DNA of 64,000 nt from JAJYKN01 sp035516155 (GTDB lineage: Bacteria > Nitrospirota > UBA9217): the NCBI GenBank assembly GCA_035516155.1, contig DATJAP010000039.1:1-64000 (forward strand), written 5' to 3'. This document shows positions 34,455-43,862 of the stretch, one piece after another. The stretch's first letter is position 1, and each line of letters opens with the position of its first letter. The notes below the pieces were generated by a model that saw only the letters and a list, made by a program, of their open reading frames with translations, did no database searches and had not been told where the DNA came from. The position numbers and the translations under genes are program-made.

Positions 34455-35204
34455 TTGAGAAAAGGAATCTACATACTGCCGAACCTCATCACGCTGTCGA
34501 GCATGTTCTTCGGGTTCTACTCCATCGTGGCGTCGTTCAGTTCCAATTACGAGCGGGCCGCGTGGGCCATACTCATAGCATCGATATTTGACGTACTGGA
34601 CGGCTGGGTTGCGCGGCTCACCCATACGGCGACACGCTTCGGCATTGAGATCGACTCCCTCGCCGACGTCATCTCGTTCGGCGTCGCACCAGGTATCCTT
34701 GCTTATACCTGGACATTGTCTTCCTTTGGACGTATTGGATGGATCGGGTCATTTTTTCTCGTCGCCTGCGCCGCACTCAGGCTTGCACGGTTCAATGTAC
34801 AGATGGGCAGCGCCGAGAAAAAGCACTTCACGGGCCTCCCTACTCCGGCTTCGGCTCTCGTGATTGCAACGACGGTGCTGGCATACGCCGATATTATCGA
34901 AATACTTGACAGTCTGAAGCTTGTATGGCTAGCCGATGCGGTCGGCAAGGACTACTGGGTTCTGGCTCTGACCTTCATCCTTGCCGGACTCATGGTGAGC
35001 AATATCACTTACCACAGCTTGAAGGAAGCGAACTTGAAGGAGCGTCGTCCCTTTGGAATCCTTGTCGTCATTGCGGCCTTTCTGGCAGTGGTTGCCTATC
35101 ATCCTGCGCTCGTCCTGTTCTTGGTTTCCATCTCCTATGTGCTTGTCGGCATGGCAGAGGCGCTGTACAAGTTGCTGAGGAGGAGGAAAACAGTCACTGC
35201 ATAG
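34455..35204 (+). CDS. pssA: CDP-diacylglycerol-serine O-phosphatidyltransferase
   Basis: A membrane CDP-alcohol phosphotransferase of 249 residues. The diagnostic D-G-x2-A-R-x8-G-x3-D-x3-D motif is seen as DVLDGWVARLTHTATRFGIE followed by IDSLADVISFGVAP. There are about seven hydrophobic helices. The TTG start at 34455 is preceded by AGGAG at 34441-34445. With psd it forms the phosphatidylethanolamine branch, embedded between ilvC and leuA as in Geobacter-like genomes. Confidence 0.95.
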   Translation: MRKGIYILPNLITLSSMFFGFYSIVASFSSNYERAAWAILIASIFDVLDGWVARLTHTATRFGIEIDSLADVISFGVAPGILAYTWTLSSFGRIGWIGSFFLVACAALRLARFNVQMGSAEKKHFTGLPTPASALVIATTVLAYADIIEILDSLKLVWLADAVGKDYWVLALTFILAGLMVSNITYHSLKEANLKERRPFGILVVIAAFLAVVAYHPALVLFLVSISYVLVGMAEALYKLLRRRKTVTA

Positions 35205-35525
35205 TCCGGCCTGATCGGAATCGTACTGTAATATCGACAGCAGGGACGAGGAGATAAAAGACACGTATCTCCGACTTCAGTATCATTGTTTGAAGGGGCC
35301 GTAAGAGAAACAGCTTGCGCAGCGGCCGCATGAACCGAATATAGCCTTTCCCGCAACAATACCGAACGGGAATGCCGTTTCGATTCAGTGGGGAGAGCGC
35401 ATTCTCGATGGCATCATCTGGCGATTCAGGTAAAGACAGGTTGCCGCTAGGCCAGTTCTCTTTTGAAGGAGAATTCTACTTCTGCATCATGCACGCGGCA
35501 CTCGCCGCATGACATGGAGGAGCAT
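35205..35525 (+). other. 321-bp gap before leuA
   Basis: No protein-like frame is visible. Just before the leuA SD lies a small hairpin, GCGGC-ACTC-GCCGC, at about 35498-35511. I see neither a leucine-codon-rich leader peptide nor the conserved core of a T-box, so regulation of leuA cannot be read from this stretch. Confidence 0.5.
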
Positions 35526-37055
35526 ATGAACAGACTCATCAGGATATTCGACACGACACTTCGCGATGGCGAACAGTCACCGGGAGCAAGCATGAATGTC
35601 GAAGAAAAAATAACCATGGCAAAACAGCTCGCACGGCTCGGCGTCGATATTATCGAGGCCGGCTTCGCCATCAGTTCGCCCGGAGATTTCGAGGCCATTA
35701 AACGCATCGGGGCCGAGGTGGAGGGTCCGGTTGTTTGCAGTCTTGCCCGCGCCCGGAAGGAAGACATCGACCGGGCCTGGGAGGCGCTTAAGGATGCCCC
35801 GAAGCGGCGTATTCATACCTTCCATTCCACATCGGATATCCATCTGAAACACCAGTACCGCATCTCACGCGACGAAGCGCTCAAGCGCTCCGTGGAGATG
35901 GTCGGGCATGCCCGGTCCCTTGTGGAGGACGTTGAGTTCTCCCCCATGGACGCCACGCGGACCGATGTTTCCTACCTCCTGGAAGTGGTCGAGGCCGTCA
36001 TCGATGCAGGCGCCGGAACCGTCAATATCCCGGACACCGTGGGATATGCCATGCCCGATGAGTTCGGCGCGCTCATCCGGGAAATCAGGACGAGGGTTAA
36101 AAACATCGGCAAGGCCTCCATCTCAGTTCATTGCCATAACGACTTGGGGCTGGCCGTCGCGAATGCGCTCGCAGCAATCGGGAACGGAGCGACACAGGTG
36201 GAATGCACGGTGAATGGCATCGGCGAGCGGGCGGGAAACTGCTCCATGGAGGAGGTCGTCATGGCGCTCCGCACAAGGAGGGATTTTTTCGGCGCCGACA
36301 CAATGATTCGCACCGAAGAGATTACGCGCACGAGCAGGCTTGTGACAAAGATCACGGGCATCCCGGTTCAGCCGAACAAGGCTATCGTGGGGGCCAATGC
36401 TTTTGCCCACGAGTCGGGCATCCATCAGGACGGATTGCTCAAGGAACGAACCACATACGAGATCATGAAGCCGGAATCGGTCGGTCTCTTGAAAACCAAT
36501 TTAGTGCTGGGGAAACATTCCGGCAGACACGCGTTCCGCGACCGGCTCAAGGAAATGGGCTATGAACTTTCCGCTGAAGACCTGAATAAGGCATTTGAAC
36601 GGTTCAAACGGCTGGCGGATCAGAAAAAAGAAGTGTTCGACGAGGATCTCGAAGCGATCGTATCCGATGAGATGCAGCAGATTCAGGAGATTTATATCCT
36701 GAAGCATCTCAGCGCGGAAAGTGGCACGGGGCTAACGCCGAAGGCCACGGTTGAGCTGGTGGTGAACGGAAACTCCGTAAAGCAGACAGGTACCGGAGAC
36801 GGTCCGGTCGACGCAGTCTACCGCACGATCGCCGCAATTACGGGCACGAAAAGCAAACTCGATGCCTATCTGGTCAAGGGAATCACCGGCGGCACTGACG
36901 CTCTGGGAGAGGTGACCGTGAAGGTCGAGGAAGAGGGTAAAAAGGTCGCGGGCCACGGCGCCGATACGGATATTATTGTCGCAAGCGCCAAAGCATACGT
37001 TAATGCCTTAAACAAGCTTGAGTATTGGAAAAAGGGACGGCCAAAAAACAGTTGA
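35526..37055 (+). CDS. leuA: 2-isopropylmalate synthase
   Basis: Condenses acetyl-CoA and 2-ketoisovalerate, the first committed step to leucine. The catalytic TIM barrel starts with RIFDTTLRDGEQSPGASM; SVHCHNDLGLAVANALAAI and GERAGNCSMEEVVM are classic. The C-terminal domain (about residues 390-500) is the leucine-binding allosteric domain. I start at ATG 35526, right after GGAGGAG; an earlier in-frame ATG at 35463 would add 21 atypical residues. 509 aa. Confidence 0.97.
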   Translation: MNRLIRIFDTTLRDGEQSPGASMNVEEKITMAKQLARLGVDIIEAGFAISSPGDFEAIKRIGAEVEGPVVCSLARARKEDIDRAWEALKDAPKRRIHTFHSTSDIHLKHQYRISRDEALKRSVEMVGHARSLVEDVEFSPMDATRTDVSYLLEVVEAVIDAGAGTVNIPDTVGYAMPDEFGALIREIRTRVKNIGKASISVHCHNDLGLAVANALAAIGNGATQVECTVNGIGERAGNCSMEEVVMALRTRRDFFGADTMIRTEEITRTSRLVTKITGIPVQPNKAIVGANAFAHESGIHQDGLLKERTTYEIMKPESVGLLKTNLVLGKHSGRHAFRDRLKEMGYELSAEDLNKAFERFKRLADQKKEVFDEDLEAIVSDEMQQIQEIYILKHLSAESGTGLTPKATVELVVNGNSVKQTGTGDGPVDAVYRTIAAITGTKSKLDAYLVKGITGGTDALGEVTVKVEEEGKKVAGHGADTDIIVASAKAYVNALNKLEYWKKGRPKNS

Positions 37056-37089
37056 AACTGGGCAAGGGATATTGTATATTTTTCAGACC

Positions 37090-38349
37090 ATGATGACGAT
37101 AACGGAAAAGATACTGGCCGCGCACTGCGGCAAAAAAGAAGTAAAATCTGGAGAATTGATCAACGCCAGGCTCGATCTGGTGCTCGCCAATGATATCACC
37201 GCGCCTATCTCGATCAAGGAATTTCGAGCCGGAGGTGCTAAGAAAGTATTCGACGCCGAGCGGATCGCGCTAATTCCCGACCACTTTGCTCCGAACAAGG
37301 ACATCCCTTCAGCCGAGCAGTGTAACATGCTCCGGCAGTTTTCGCGGGAGCACCGCCTTTCGCTCTACTTCGAGGTCGGCAGGATGGGCGTGGAACATGC
37401 GCTCCTGCCCGAGCAGGGAATCGTGGTGCCCGGCGATGTGGTGATCGGCGCCGACAGCCACACCTGCACCTATGGCGGCCTGGGCGCATTTTCGACTGGT
37501 GTGGGCAGCACCGACGTTGCCGCGGCCATGATCACCGGCGAGGCCTGGTTCAAGGTACCTGAGAGCATGAAGTTCATCTATAAGGGCAAAGTCAGTAAAT
37601 GGGTCGGCGGAAAGGACATCATCCTTCACACGATAGGCGATATCGGCGTCGACGGTGCACTGTACCGCGCCATGGAGTTCACCGGCGAAGTGATCCGCAA
37701 ACTCCCCATGTCCGGCCGGCTGACCATCTGCAATATGGCCATTGAAGCGGGCGGCAAGAACGGCATCATCGAGCCCGACGAGATTACGGAAAAATACGTG
37801 GCGAAGCGCGCGCGACGAAAGTATAAATTCTTCAAAAGCGACAGAAAAGCGGACTACGTGGACGTTCGCGAGTACGATTTGACCGGCATGGAACCCCAGA
37901 TTGCATGCCCCCATCTTCCGGAAAATGTTAAACCCGTGAGCGAACTCGCTGCCATAAACATCGATCAGTCCGTCGTCGGCTCCTGCACGAACGGCAGAAT
38001 CGAGGACCTCAGGGAGGCTGCCAAAGTTATCAAAGGTCACAAGGTTCATCCCTATGTCCGCATGATCGTCATACCAGCCACGCAGGCCGTATATAAGCAG
38101 TCCATTAAGGAAGGCCTTGTGGACACATTCATCGATGCGGGCGCCGCCTTCAGCACCCCCACCTGCGGCCCCTGTCTCGGCGGTCATATGGGCATTCTCG
38201 CCGCCGGGGAACGCGCAATAGCCACGACCAACCGGAACTTCGTCGGCAGGATGGGCTCTCCCAAGAGCGAAGTATATCTGTCCAATCCTGCGATTGCGGC
38301 GGCATCTGCGGTACTCGGGAGAATCGGCCGTCCGGAAGAACTGAAATAA
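37090..38349 (+). CDS. leuC: 3-isopropylmalate dehydratase, large subunit
   Basis: An aconitase-family enzyme interconverting 2- and 3-isopropylmalate. [4Fe-4S] cysteines are visible in VGSCTNGRIEDL and TPTCGPCLGGHMG, and VVIGADSHTCTYGGLGAFSTGVGSTD is the substrate region. The 419-residue length marks the archaeal/thermophile-like LeuC branch (about 420 aa) rather than the 465-aa enteric form. ATG 37090 lies 34 bp after leuA with no strong SD; a second ATG follows at 37093. Confidence 0.95.
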   Translation: MMTITEKILAAHCGKKEVKSGELINARLDLVLANDITAPISIKEFRAGGAKKVFDAERIALIPDHFAPNKDIPSAEQCNMLRQFSREHRLSLYFEVGRMGVEHALLPEQGIVVPGDVVIGADSHTCTYGGLGAFSTGVGSTDVAAAMITGEAWFKVPESMKFIYKGKVSKWVGGKDIILHTIGDIGVDGALYRAMEFTGEVIRKLPMSGRLTICNMAIEAGGKNGIIEPDEITEKYVAKRARRKYKFFKSDRKADYVDVREYDLTGMEPQIACPHLPENVKPVSELAAINIDQSVVGSCTNGRIEDLREAAKVIKGHKVHPYVRMIVIPATQAVYKQSIKEGLVDTFIDAGAAFSTPTCGPCLGGHMGILAAGERAIATTNRNFVGRMGSPKSEVYLSNPAIAAASAVLGRIGRPEELK

Positions 38350-38417
38350 CTTTCGGTGCAGATGGGTTGAGTGGTTTAGGTTTAACCGGTTTGCTCGCTT
38401 CAAACAAAGAGGTTCTT

Positions 38418-38915
38418 ATGAAATTCAAAGGCAATGCATGGAAATTCGGGGCCGATGTTGATACGGACGCTATCATTCCGGCCCGTTATCTGAATACCTC
38501 AGATCCAAAAGAGCTTGCAAAACACTGCATGGAGGATTCCACCACGCCCGACTTCATGAAGAGGATGAAACCCGGAGACATTATCGTAGCCGAGAAGAAC
38601 TTCGGATGCGGGTCATCGAGAGAACATGCGCCAATTGCGATCAAGGCTGCCGAGGTGTCCTGCGTAGTGGCAAAAAACTTCGCGCGGATATTTTACCGGA
38701 ACTGCTTTAACATGGGGCTTCCGATCTTTGAAAGCGCCGAGGCGGTTGACGGTATCAAAGAAGGCGACCAGATCGAAGTCGATGCTGATGCAGGAGTGAT
38801 CCGGAATCTTACCTCGAACAAAACGTTCAAGGTTGCTCCCGTCCCGCCCTTCATGCAGGAACTCATTGCCGCCGGCGGGCTTATGGCATACACGAAGAAA
38901 AAGGCAGGTTTGTAA
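38418..38915 (+). CDS. leuD: 3-isopropylmalate dehydratase, small subunit
   Basis: A 165-residue swivel subunit of the LeuCD enzyme. Motifs are WKFGADVDTDAIIPARYL, NFGCGSSREHAPIAIK and AKNFARIFYRNCFNMGLPI. The short length pairs with the 419-aa LeuC branch. The start at ATG 38418 follows AGAGG; a longer upstream in-frame start at 38367 is not family-like. Confidence 0.96.
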   Translation: MKFKGNAWKFGADVDTDAIIPARYLNTSDPKELAKHCMEDSTTPDFMKRMKPGDIIVAEKNFGCGSSREHAPIAIKAAEVSCVVAKNFARIFYRNCFNMGLPIFESAEAVDGIKEGDQIEVDADAGVIRNLTSNKTFKVAPVPPFMQELIAAGGLMAYTKKKAGL

Positions 38916-39262
38916 TTGACCGCGTGCTTCAAGCTGATGAAAGCGCTCCAGCCTAACAGCCAAACGCATGACTCCGGGTCACGCTGTGAACTATGCGTGT
39001 ATTACAGCCGGAACCTCGATTCATCCTATTCCTCATCCATCAGGCCTTCGCAGCCTTCTTGCGGGTTGGATTTTATCCCTGGCGACGACAACTGCATCGA
39101 GATGCGGACAAGTAACTGCAGCGCGAGAAAAAGATAGCAGCCTTTTCCCGGGGAAAGGGAGCGCAATAATTCATTCTTTTTCGATTTTACATTTTCGTTG
39201 TTTCATTCTTCATTTCTGCAGCCACTATGTATGTTGATTTATCTTGAGAGGAATTTATTCTT
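38916..39262 (+). other. 347-bp gap between leuD and leuB
   Basis: No convincing gene is visible. A 73-codon frame from 38916 begins with residues reminiscent of PaaI-type thioesterase N-termini (MKALQPNSQT), but the rest has no thioesterase features. The last 100 bp are T-rich and may hold the leuB leader. Confidence 0.45.
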
Positions 39263-40339
39263 ATGGCAAAGACTTACAAGATCGGAACGATATCCGGTGA
39301 CGGCACGGGACCAGAAGTCGTTTGCGAAGCCAAAAAAGTTTTGAACGCCGTTGCATCGCGAGGTGCGTTTAAACTTGAGTTCACCGACTTCGATTTTGGC
39401 GCCGCACGATATCTCAGGACCGGAGAGACGCTCCCGGACAGCGCAATCGATGAGTTTAAGAAATTCGATTCCCTGTTTCTTGGAGCTATCGGCCATCCTG
39501 ACGTAAAACCGGGCATTCTCGAAACTGGTATCCTGCTTAAAATACGTTTTGCCCTTGACCAGTACATCAATCTCCGGCCAGTGAAGCTCTATCCCAATGT
39601 GGAGACCCCGCTCAGAGATAAGGGGCCCGAGCAGATCGACTTCGTGGTCATCCGCGAGAATACGGGGGGCATCTATACGGGGCACGGCGGAGCGACGCGC
39701 GTGGGCACGACCGAGGAGATCGCGACGCAGTTGATGGTGTATGACCGTCGGACCGTAGATCGGTGCTTGAAATACGCGTTCGAACTCAAGAAGAAGCGTA
39801 ATGCGAAAGACCCGAAATATGCCGCGAAGCCGATCACGCTTATTCACAAGCGGAACGTGCTGACTCATTGCGGCGACCTTTGGTATCGCGCATTTGAAGA
39901 GATGGGCTTAAAACAGTATCGGGAGATAAAGCGCGACTACAACCATGTTGATGCAGCGAACATGTGGTTCGTGAAAAATCCGGAATGGTTTGATGTCGCG
40001 GTAACGGAAAACCTCTTCGGCGACATCATAACCGACCTCGGTGCAATGATTCAGGGCGGGCTCGGCGTTGCATCGGGCGGTAATATCAACCCGGAAGGCG
40101 TTTCCATGTTCGAACCCATGGGTGGCAGCGCTCCGAAGTATGCAGGGCAGAACGTGATCAATCCCATGGCTGCAATCGGCGCTGCAATGATGATGCTTGA
40201 TTCCCTAGGCGAGGCAAAGGCCGCGCAGCTGATCGAAACAGCAATGATCTCCGCCATGAAGAAGATGAAAAGCCAGGCTGCAGGGAAGATGGGATATTCG
40301 ACCACGGAAGTGGGGGATTTGGTGGCGGGGATGGTTTAG
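39263..40339 (+). CDS. leuB: 3-isopropylmalate dehydrogenase (isocitrate/isopropylmalate dehydrogenase family)
   Basis: Oxidatively decarboxylates 3-isopropylmalate with NAD+. The N-terminus is IGTISGDGTGPEVV; substrate arginines appear in DQYINLRPVKLYP and FVVIRENTGG; the metal aspartates are in NLFGDIITDLGAMIQGGLGVA, and GGNINPEGVSMFEPMGGSAPKYAGQ is the cofactor region. LRPVKLYP and the insert with HGGATRVGTTEEIA place it in the branch shared with homoisocitrate/tartrate dehydrogenases, but its location after leuACD supports the leucine role. Confidence 0.9.
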   Translation: MAKTYKIGTISGDGTGPEVVCEAKKVLNAVASRGAFKLEFTDFDFGAARYLRTGETLPDSAIDEFKKFDSLFLGAIGHPDVKPGILETGILLKIRFALDQYINLRPVKLYPNVETPLRDKGPEQIDFVVIRENTGGIYTGHGGATRVGTTEEIATQLMVYDRRTVDRCLKYAFELKKKRNAKDPKYAAKPITLIHKRNVLTHCGDLWYRAFEEMGLKQYREIKRDYNHVDAANMWFVKNPEWFDVAVTENLFGDIITDLGAMIQGGLGVASGGNINPEGVSMFEPMGGSAPKYAGQNVINPMAAIGAAMMMLDSLGEAKAAQLIETAMISAMKKMKSQAAGKMGYSTTEVGDLVAGMV

Positions 40340-40390
40340 TACAGTTCAGATTTCAAAGTTTACGAATAGATAGTAAGGCGGGAGAATGAC

Positions 40391-41503
40391 ATGATGCGAG
40401 TGGGTTTTATAGGTTGGCGCGGCATGGTGGGCTCCGTGCTCATGGGCCGGATGAACGAGGAAAAGGATTTCGACCGTATCGACCCGGTATTTTTCACCAC
40501 GTCGAATGTCGGCGGCAAGGGGCCGAGCATCGGCAAGGACGTTCCGCCACTCAAGGACGCGAAGAATATCAGCGCACTCATGTCAATGGATGGTATCATC
40601 TCCTGTCAGGGCGGAGATTATACGAACGAAGTCTATCCCAAGCTGCGCGCTACGGGCTGGAAAGGCTACTGGATCGACGCGGCATCAACGCTGCGCATGG
40701 AGAAGGACGCCATCATTATTCTCGATCCGGTCAATTTGAACGTTATCAAGAGCGGCATGGCAAAAGGGATCAAAAACTATATAGGCGGCAATTGCACGGT
40801 GTCTTTGATGCTCATGGCCCTGGGGGGGCTTTACGAACAGGGTCTGGTTGAATGGATGAGCGCCATGACTTACCAAGCGGCCTCGGGAGCAGGCGCCAAC
40901 CATATGCGCGAGTTGCTGAAACAGATGGGCTCGATTCATGGCACGGTGAAATCCCTGCTCGACGATCCCTCAGGCGCGATCCTTGAAATCGACCGTAAGG
41001 TTGCCGAACATATTCGTTCCGATTCCTATCCCCGGGAATTCTTCGGCGTGCCACTTGCAGGTTCCGTTATTCCCTGGATCGACAAGCAGCTTGAGAACGG
41101 CCAGAGCAAGGAAGAATGGAAGGGACAGGCCGAGACGAACAAGATCCTCGGTCGTGAAGGGAATCCGATCCCGATCGACGGGACCTGCGTGCGCGTCGGG
41201 GCCATGCGCTGCCACAGCCAGGCTCTCACAATCAAATTGACGAAAGACGTGCCGCTCGACGAGATAGCGGACATAATCTCCAAGCATAATACATGGGTAA
41301 CAGTTATTCCGAACGTTCGTGAACTTACGATCAAGGAATTGACCCCCGCTAAAATCACCGGGACACTTACCGTTCCGGTTGGCCGGCTGCGCAAGATGAA
41401 CATGGGGCCGACGTTCCTGAACGCCTTTACCTGCGGCGACCAGCTTCTCTGGGGTGCGGCGGAGCCGCTGCGCAGAATGCTGAGAATCGTTGTGGAAAAA
41501 TAA
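40391..41503 (+). CDS. asd: Aspartate-semialdehyde dehydrogenase, enteric (about 370 aa) type
   Basis: Reduces aspartyl phosphate to the semialdehyde for lysine, threonine and methionine. The NADP loop is VGFIGWRGMVGSVLMGRM; the catalytic cysteine is C135 in IGGNCTVSLMLMALGGL; QAASGAGANHMRELLKQM and VRVGAMRCHSQALTIKL are typical of the Gram-negative enzyme. It is 370 residues with a good SD (GGGAG). A second, distantly related asd gene follows 118 bp later. Confidence 0.95.
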   Translation: MMRVGFIGWRGMVGSVLMGRMNEEKDFDRIDPVFFTTSNVGGKGPSIGKDVPPLKDAKNISALMSMDGIISCQGGDYTNEVYPKLRATGWKGYWIDAASTLRMEKDAIIILDPVNLNVIKSGMAKGIKNYIGGNCTVSLMLMALGGLYEQGLVEWMSAMTYQAASGAGANHMRELLKQMGSIHGTVKSLLDDPSGAILEIDRKVAEHIRSDSYPREFFGVPLAGSVIPWIDKQLENGQSKEEWKGQAETNKILGREGNPIPIDGTCVRVGAMRCHSQALTIKLTKDVPLDEIADIISKHNTWVTVIPNVRELTIKELTPAKITGTLTVPVGRLRKMNMGPTFLNAFTCGDQLLWGAAEPLRRMLRIVVEK

Positions 41504-41621
41504 CCGAATAACAGACAGTAAAATTGAACCAGGCGTGCAGAGTGCAAGGTTTTTTGGTAACAAGCTTTGTATCCCTTCGCGACCTTAGCACCCGATCGGT
41601 AATTTATCCCATCATAACCAC

Positions 41622-42635
41622 ATGCTTAAAAAAAAGACTAAATATGTCGTTGCCGTAGCCGGCGCAACCGGCCTCGTGGGCAGGGAAATGGTTGAAATCA
41701 TCGAGGAGCGTAAACTCCCGGTGGGCGAACTCGTGTTGCTCGCATCCGAGCAATCAGAGGGCGAGCGAATCGCCTTTCAGGGCAGGAACGTCGCCGTTCG
41801 CAAACTAAACAGGGATTCATTCAAGGATGTAGACATCGCCCTGTTCTCGGCAGGCGCGGAACGCAGTCTCGAGTTCGCTTCGTCCGCAGTTGCGTCTGGC
41901 GCCGTCGTGATCGACAATTCGAGCGCGTTTTGTTTGGATCCGAAGGTACCCCTCGTAGTGCCCGAGGTGAATGCCCCTGCCCTCGAAAAGCATGTCGGTA
42001 TTATAGCCAATCCTAACTGCGCCACGATAAGCTTGGTAATGGCATTAAAACCTATTCATGACAAGGTTAAGATAAAACGTGTTGTCGTCACGACCCTGCA
42101 GTCTGTTTCGGGCACCGGGAAAAAGGGCATGGACGAACTGGCGCAGCAAACCATCGCGCTGCTGAACTTTAGAGAAGTAAAGACAAAAGTATATCCCCAC
42201 CAGATCGCATTCAACTGTATTCCTCACATCGATTCGTTTCTCAATAACGGCTATACACGCGAGGAAATGAAATTTGTTGACGAGACGAGGAAGATCATGG
42301 AGGACGACTCAATTCGGATAACGGCAACGGCTGTGCGGGTGCCGGTATTTCGCGGCCATGCCGAGTCGGTTAATATTGAAACGGAAACCAAGGTGTCAGC
42401 CGATGAGTTGCGGGCAATTCTCGCTGCGGCCCCGGGTGTTATAGTATACGACGACCCCAAGAAAAACCTTTACCCCCTTGCAGCCGACGTTACAGGCAAG
42501 GATGAGATCTTCGTGGGCAGGATCCGGGAAGATGAGTCTGTCACGAGCGGTATCAATCTCTGGATCGTATCCGATAATGTTCGCAAGGGTGCAGCTCTGA
42601 ATGCGGTGCAGATTGCTGAATATCTGATAAAATAA
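41622..42635 (+). CDS. asd: Aspartate-semialdehyde dehydrogenase, second (about 340 aa) type
   Basis: Catalyses the same reaction but belongs to the other ASADH branch (Gram-positive, Pseudomonas and most other bacteria): AVAGATGLVGREMVEII, IDNSSAFCLDPKVPLVVPEVN, catalytic C133 in IIANPNCATISLVMAL, QSVSGTGKKGMDEL, and the C-terminal histidine in RVPVFRGHAESVNIE. All catalytic residues are intact, so it is not a decayed copy of the first asd gene. It is 337 aa. The start ATG 41622 has no clear SD. Confidence 0.95.
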   Translation: MLKKKTKYVVAVAGATGLVGREMVEIIEERKLPVGELVLLASEQSEGERIAFQGRNVAVRKLNRDSFKDVDIALFSAGAERSLEFASSAVASGAVVIDNSSAFCLDPKVPLVVPEVNAPALEKHVGIIANPNCATISLVMALKPIHDKVKIKRVVVTTLQSVSGTGKKGMDELAQQTIALLNFREVKTKVYPHQIAFNCIPHIDSFLNNGYTREEMKFVDETRKIMEDDSIRITATAVRVPVFRGHAESVNIETETKVSADELRAILAAAPGVIVYDDPKKNLYPLAADVTGKDEIFVGRIREDESVTSGINLWIVSDNVRKGAALNAVQIAEYLIK

Positions 42636-42707
42636 ATACTCAGGATGCGGAAACCAGCGGCGAACGGCGTGGATTCCGGCTGACTTCTGCCGACTTCCGA
42701 TCATAGT

Positions 42708-43547
42708 ATGTATAGATTGATTTCAAAAATATTCGAAAGGCTAGAGCGGGGACTTTCCCCGAGGGAGAAGGTTATTGTTGTTTCCCTCATGCTCGTGATC
42801 TCGGTGCTTGGGATTGTCCTTGCGGTAAGATACTATAACTATATTCAGAAAAACCCGGAGTTCTGCAACAGCTGCCATTTGATGGAGGAAGCATACAAGG
42901 CGTGGAAACTCTCCGGTCACCGGAATATGGCATGCCAGGAGTGCCATCAGCTCGGCATGATTGAACAGAACCGCTTGCTCGTAAAATTTATATTCACGAC
43001 AGACCGCAAAACCCCCGAACCGCATGGAAACGAGACCCCGTGGAAGACCTGCACAAAGTGCCATTGGGACGAGGCTCGGCAGGGTTCGCTCACGGTGAAC
43101 AAATCAACGGGGCATGCACGCCACGTAATCATGGAAAAGCTGTCTTGCAAAGATTGCCATAGCCGAACCGTACACTCGTTCAGGCCGGAAAAGGACGCCT
43201 GTCTACGCTGTCATAAAGACTGGAAAGTTCATGGGGTCGGCATGGAGAACATATCCTGTCTTCGGTGCCACGCATTCTCATCGAAAAAGTCGGAGGCATT
43301 GATACCGGACAGGGAGCATTGTCTCTCCTGCCACCGGAAGTTATCCCGGGCATCCTTTCCGGACAAAGTGCCCATGGCGCGTCTGAATTGCTACGAATGC
43401 CATAAGCCTCACGCGCGCATCAAACCGACAGACGATGACTGTCTCCGCTGCCACACCCGTGAAGTGCTGGCAGCCAAGGCAGTGCATGCCTCCTCCAAAC
43501 ACTGCAAGGCTTGCCATATCCCTCATCGTTGGAGCGCACCGCGCTGA
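42708..43547 (+). CDS. Decahaem membrane-anchored cytochrome c (NapC/NirT-like N-terminus)
   Basis: A 279-residue protein with one N-terminal membrane helix (VIVVSLMLVISVLGIVLAV) and ten CxxCH sites: CNSCH, CQECH, CTKCH, CKDCH, CLRCH, CLRCH, CLSCH, CYECH, CLRCH and CKACH. The first third (PEFCNSCHLMEEAYKAWKLSGHRNMACQECHQ) resembles the quinol-oxidising NapC/NrfH family; the rest has closely spaced haem sites as in multihaem electron conduits. It probably takes electrons from quinol to a periplasmic acceptor. No reductase partner gene is adjacent. Confidence 0.88.
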   Translation: MYRLISKIFERLERGLSPREKVIVVSLMLVISVLGIVLAVRYYNYIQKNPEFCNSCHLMEEAYKAWKLSGHRNMACQECHQLGMIEQNRLLVKFIFTTDRKTPEPHGNETPWKTCTKCHWDEARQGSLTVNKSTGHARHVIMEKLSCKDCHSRTVHSFRPEKDACLRCHKDWKVHGVGMENISCLRCHAFSSKKSEALIPDREHCLSCHRKLSRASFPDKVPMARLNCYECHKPHARIKPTDDDCLRCHTREVLAAKAVHASSKHCKACHIPHRWSAPR

Positions 43548-43568
43548 TTCATGCGTGCGACGATAATA

Positions 43569-43817
43569 TCACTTTTTTTTCTGTTTTTTTAAGCCGTTTT
43601 TCGAGAAAAGAATGTTGGGCTGGACTTTGTAAATACTGCACAATGTGATGAGTTTCATCAGGCTCGGATTTGTTTCCTTGCCTGATTCAAGGCGGGATAT
43701 GTACCCCTGCGTAATTCTTCCGCGGGCGTCCGGAGCCACCTCGGAAATGCGCGCAACCTGGCTCATAGAGAGTTTGTTCTTTATTCGTAATTTTTTAAGT
43801 ATTTCTGCGAGCTTCAT
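43569..43817 (-). CDS. XRE-family transcriptional regulator
   Basis: An 82-residue single helix-turn-helix protein: LAEILKKLRIKNKLSMSQVARISEVAP...ITQGYISRLESGKETNPSLMKLITLCSIYKVQPNILF. The SQVAR ... QGYISRLESGK segment is the HTH. I start at ATG 43817; in-frame ATGs at 43850 and 43901 would add residues from the A/T-rich intergenic region. It is divergent from a second small HTH gene, with operator-like palindromes between them. Confidence 0.88.
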   Translation of the reverse strand: MKLAEILKKLRIKNKLSMSQVARISEVAPDARGRITQGYISRLESGKETNPSLMKLITLCSIYKVQPNILFSKNGLKKQKKK

Positions 43818-43862
43818 AATGTGGTCTTTATACACTATTTTTATTAGCATGTCAACAGGTAG

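Noticed and set aside
37309..38403. 364-codon minus-strand frame opposite leuC
   Set aside because: Antisense to leuC and a typical shadow frame with no domain-like sequence.
38916..39137. Small PaaI-thioesterase-like gene after leuD
   Set aside because: Only the first ten residues resemble the family. No SD or catalytic region follows, so the match is too short to call even a remnant.
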